Source of the DNA: Dysidea avara
Taxonomy: Eukaryota; Porifera; Demospongiae; Dictyoceratida; Dysideidae
Direction: 5' to 3'
Assembly (NCBI RefSeq): GCF_963678975.1
Contig: NC_089281.1
Coordinates: 6,349,277-6,413,276 of the forward strand
Length of the DNA stretch: 64,000 bases
Under the pieces are notes generated by a model. The model saw only the letters and a list, made by a program, of their open reading frames with translations. It did not search any database and was not told the origin of the DNA. The translations under genes were made by a program, and so were the position numbers. The first letter of the stretch is position 1. Every line of letters begins with the position of its first letter. Shown here one piece after another: positions 60,227-64,000 of this stretch.

Positions 60227-61032
60227 TGGAGAGAAAGTGCCCCTCTCTACCTCACATACTCATACCTTATCCAGTTCAGCTCAACGATAGCATTGGGCCA
60301 AAGGGAGGAGGAGGCATAAGAGGTGGCCAAAGGGTTAAATACTTTTGCATCAAAAAAAGGCCATGTTCTCTTGTTCCCAAAAACTCTCAGCACTCACATC
60401 AATCCAGGAACCATCCTCAACATTAGCAAATCTGTAGTGGAAATCTGTTAGTGGCTGGGGGCTGTTCCCCACACCTAGGTGATGATAACACCATATTTAA
60501 TTTTGACAAATACATACACAATATAATAAATAACAAGAGGAGTCTCAGAGTTACCAAGCTACTAAAAAAGTAATAATAATTGGAGCCCTGGCAAGACAAA
60601 AAATTAACTACCATATCCTCCTACTTTTTTACTTTTATGTAGGGCTTCAAATAATTATATCAACAGTTCAACAGGTCGACCACATCTCATGATGTTGAAG
60701 CCCTAGAGTTGAATATCCTGTACAAACAGCATGAGCTGCCTGAGTATACAATGTATTGTACTCTTCAGTAAATGGCATGCAGATGGTACATGATACATTA
60801 ATTGCTAAGTTTTGTAACGGTCACTGGAATGAAATGGCTTAGACAGCCAACTTCACAAGATCAATTGAAAATCCAGCATGTTGAAGGTCCAGCAGTAATG
60901 AACCATAGCAATCTTCTTTACAGTTTATTGCAGCCAAAAAGTGATTTTGAGTATTAGTAACCACAGAGGGTTCTGATAGCATGATGGAACCCGTGGAAAC
61001 TAGCACAAGATCATGATCAGGTCTGCTTAGAG

Positions 61033-62200
61033 CAGTGGTGTAGCCAGGAAAAATTTTTACCGAGGCAAAGTTTATACATTGACCTAGCTAATTGAGAGGG
61101 TCTGCTTCTGACTCAACTGATTCACAAATACTTTCAAGTATGGGTGATACAACATTTGCAGGTTGACTACTTGTTATAACACTTTACAGTGACCAGCACT
61201 GAAGGTCTGCTTGGTTAGATGGAAGAAACTGTTTCAGAAGACTCTGAGTGTTTTACTACATGTCATAAGTAATGCTCCAGCTTAGTTAATGTACATGCAG
61301 ACCCTGCTTCAATTATTAGACTAGTTTAATTGTATACTCAATTAACACAAAAATTAATAGTGACTTATTCAGAATCCAGTATTCTGGAGATATTATGAGT
61401 AGTCAAGCCACCCCATGGACTGCAACGGAGATCATTGTCATGCACACTATATAGTTTATTGATCTGTTGTGATATTTAAGTCAGCTTTCATGTGATACTC
61501 AACTGCATGTGCTAAGCATGTCAAGCTAGGGAAACTGGGAGCATGCTCTCTCAAGGGAAATTTTGAAAATGTATGCTTCGAAATAGCATGTGCATGTAGG
61601 CTATTTTTTTATTGTAACTGCTAATGCATGATCAATTAGTTCAATGCAATTGACTCATTGGAACTTTTGAAAAGTAGCTAATGCAAAGACAATTAACAAG
61701 TGTAATCAAAACAGTGGCTATAATCTGTACTGAATGCTCTATTAGAGTATATTACAAATCCTGGGGCTGGAGGGATTTTTTTCCTTACTTTGGCCCCTTT
61801 TCTGTTACACCTTTTCAGTCAGTCAGTAAGTCAAGTCATTAGGTCTAAGTCCCTGAAATTAGGTTAGGTAATCCTAAGGCTGCAGCACATGTTGCTGTCA
61901 GACCTTCAGTGCTGGTCACTGTAAAGTGCTAATAATAATAATAATAATAATTACGATTACTGCTCTATTAGAGTATCTCGATCTTTTTACAAGTAGCTGA
62001 AAAGTGGTCCAGCACCGTGTCACCATGGGCCCCAACCCTGCTTAGTACTACAGCCATAGATTCTATAATGTGTAGTACAGTAATCAGTGCTGTCTAGTAA
62101 CGTTTGAGTAGAAAATCTGTGGTGCCAAAACTCAAGCCTGCTCAGCCTGTCGTTGAGCATTTTTACCGAGGCAGCTGCCCCAATGGTAGCTACGCCACTG
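61033..62200. mobile_element. TIR element, CAGTGGTGTAGCCAGG ends, 1,168 bp
   Basis: CAGTGGTGTAGCCAGG at the left and inverted CAGTGGCGTAGCTACC at the right, each near TTTTTACCGAGGCA. Inside, GACCTTCAGTGCTGGTCACT occurs inverted at about 61190 and 61900. It contains an (AAT)n run (61931-61953) and dispersed palindromes at 61732-61751 and 61955-61983. Confidence 0.75.
61931..61953 (+). repeat. (AAT)n microsatellite
   Basis: About seven or eight AAT units inside the TIR element. Confidence 0.9.
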
Positions 62201-62204
62201 TAGA

Positions 62205-62998
62205 GTAGATGTGATATGAGTTGGAATAGTACTTGGGGGACTAACACTCACCTGGTAGCCAGGAAGATTAGCATAAAACCTATAACAAGATTGCAAATCC
62301 TTTTATTTTTGAAGTTGTGAACAAAACCCTGCAAAATGGAGTCATGATGCCAAGTGTATCTTCCTTGATAAAATGCAATGAAACAACCAGTAAAACATAC
62401 ATGGTTGGTTGTAGGGTGAGTAGAGTAACAAAGGGGTATGTATACTGTACCAACGATTATATCCCATGCAGTGAGCCAGATTCACTGGTGTTGGTAAGGT
62501 GTCACAACCGGCTAGCAATAAGAATTGCTTTTGAGTTGTTTTTTCCACAGGGGACATTCTTATTCTAGAGTAACTATCTAGCTATATCCAGAAATTTATT
62601 GTGTACATGCAGTCAACAATTCAAGAGTAGAACTCCAATAATCAACATGAGAGGAATGTAAACTGCTTGGTAGCTAGATGACTGGATGTTAGAAACTGAT
62701 GCCTTGTTTAGAAGCAAAAAGTGCATCGAAAACAACAACTGAAAGTCAGTAGCTAGATAAAAGAGAGTGACAATCATCAGGTCAACGGAGCATTCACTAG
62801 CCAGGATATAAGACAGCTTAGCAGTTCCCTTGAGATGAGGCAAAATGGAAGGTCTAAAACATCAGGATGAAAAACAGTTTCTGGAGTGCAGTTAGCTACA
62901 AGGCAAATTTATAACCTCTGTTTACAAACTTCAGCACAGATGATTGGGTCGATTGAATGGATGCCACTGCTGTAATCCTTTCCACAGCAATGTGAAAG
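62205..62998. other. No gene recognised
   Basis: Short frames only; no motif, repeat pair or RNA gene was seen. Confidence 0.4.
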
Positions 62999-63318
62999 CA
63001 GAGATGCCAAGCTCTGAACAATTTTAGGAGTGAGACCTCGAATGCTACCACGGCAATGTGGACTATATCCAAGTGCAGCTCCATGATTTTTGGTAGTGAA
63101 GACCAAAAAAAAAAAAAGAAAAGGTCGCTGCATGCTCAAAGTACATAAATAAGCACCAATTTTAAGCACAGGGCTAATGATGAAGCAGATAAGGTGTGAG
63201 AAATGCGTGAGCTCCGACTAAGCTAAAAGAGTGAGAAACAGAGGGTTAGGCGTGAGAGCGTGAGATTACTAGCCAAAGAGTGGGACTCACGCCGAATGCG
63301 TGAGAGTTGGCATGTCTG
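62999..63318. mobile_element. Possible MITE, CAGAGATGCCAA/TTGGCATGTCTG ends
   Basis: The ends are inverted over about 15 bases. The interior is rich in GTGAGA/TCTCAC and resembles 9390-9480 and 9815-9900, where TCTCACGCATTGGGCGTGAG recurs. Confidence 0.45.
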
Positions 63319-63631
63319 GTGAAAGTGAAGTACAGATGTCGCTAAGGGTCCACACTTTGTATTCCCTTAAGAACAGTTGTCAATATGTGAAATGAGAAGA
63401 CTAAAGCAAGTAGCAGTGAAAGAATATCAATAGTCTTGCCTAGAAATTTCGTAGAGTTAATACTACAGATGTTGAAACTGGTTAATTCGGCGAATGGGTA
63501 ATAATCATATTGGTGGAATCTTATTTTCACAATCAGAGCCAAACCTTAATTCGCCAAATTAAAATCCTCGCCAATTAAACCACGCATGAGGGCGGGTCAT
63601 TTTACTGTCATGATCATCACTGATGATCGAG

Positions 63632-63668
63632 CTAAAGTCGAGGCTAAAGTCGAGGCTAAAGTCGAAGC
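63632..63668 (+). repeat. Short tandem repeat GCTAAAGTCGAG x3
   Basis: Three copies of a 12-mer lie about 55 bp upstream of GNAT copy 4. Confidence 0.85.
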
Positions 63669-63722
63669 CCTATTAGGAGTCAGATCCGGACGAATTTGGC
63701 CTGAACTGGAACTTCATTCAAC

Positions 63723-64000
63723 ATGGCAAATTTTGTTGTTGAAAGAAAATCTCCACAAGAGTTGACACAAGAAGATATAGAGACGTTGGTGAAGTGGACA
63801 ACGGACGCAGGATGGGATCCTCACGTGCGCCCAAGCGATATCAGCCATATGTACGGCGGTCCACCGTATTTGAATGCTAAGATCTTCTTTGGTTTTCTTG
63901 ACGGCAAGAGGATAGGGCATGTTGCATTGATTACAGTTGGTAACAGCACTGACGTCATGGAATATATCACAATGTTCATTATGGATAAGCCACTACGGGG
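63723..64000 (+). CDS. Double-GNAT N-acetyltransferase, copy 4, cut by window edge
   Basis: Starts MANFVVERKSPQELTQEDIE and stays open for 92 complete codons to the window end, reaching the CoA-loop strand (YITMFIMDKPLRG). Trp occupies position 31. Everything after the loop lies outside the window, so intactness is unknown. The 5' flank has a short 12-bp tandem repeat. Confidence 0.9.
   Translation, partial: MANFVVERKSPQELTQEDIETLVKWTTDAGWDPHVRPSDISHMYGGPPYLNAKIFFGFLDGKRIGHVALITVGNSTDVMEYITMFIMDKPLR

Overview
The window looks like nuclear DNA of a simple metazoan; a demosponge is my best guess. The reasons are AT-rich, intron-rich sequence with GT/AG exons, a CARD exon, YitH-like GNAT genes and a very high load of small inverted-repeat transposons. 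No bacterial operon, phage or organelle signature is visible. The species call rests on general familiarity, not on a search.

Layout. 1-2.6 kb: broken 3' part of a Ty3/gypsy retrotransposon, then a LINE scrap and a small TA-flanked MITE. 5.8-8.3 kb: an intronless GNAT acetyltransferase gene and its 3' flank, repeated at 36.2-38.9 kb and partly at 23.5-24.0 kb. 9-11 kb: a LINE 3' end and an 890-bp foldback palindrome. 12.1-13.4 kb is duplicated at 44.6-45.7 kb. 15.1-27.0 kb (minus strand): a host gene that I assembled by eye into 20 phase-compatible exons (2,295 nt, 764 aa). It has an N-terminal CARD, a CHORD-like Cys/His zinc module, a long unrecognised region of likely beta-sandwich character and a SKICH-like C-terminus. 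One intron holds a 4-kb element made of a 321-bp palindrome, a 2.5-kb minisatellite and a terminal hairpin. 27-35 kb: mostly repeats and decayed LINEs. 35.3-36.0 kb: a (CA)n tract split by a MITE. 39.4-44.4 kb: an inverted second copy of the 4-kb element, itself split by a 3.1-kb MULE-like element with a 9-bp target duplication, which carries a LINE scrap and a TA-MITE. 48.3-49.2 kb: a third GNAT gene (minus). 50.1-50.4 kb: a CpG-rich 105-codon gene of unknown function. 51-54 kb: tandem duplications, a small two-exon gene and tyrosine-recombinase remnants. 54.5-57.2 kb: a palindrome and duplicated MITE sequence. 61.0-62.2 kb: another TIR element. 63.7 kb to the end: a fourth GNAT gene, cut by the window edge.

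Two themes stand out. One is a local expansion of intronless double-GNAT genes by segmental duplication. The other is a CARD-CHORD host gene sitting among nested transposons. A short odd palindrome (core CTCTA-T-TAGAG) recurs at about 20 places from 17.5 kb on, inside several unrelated element families and outside them.
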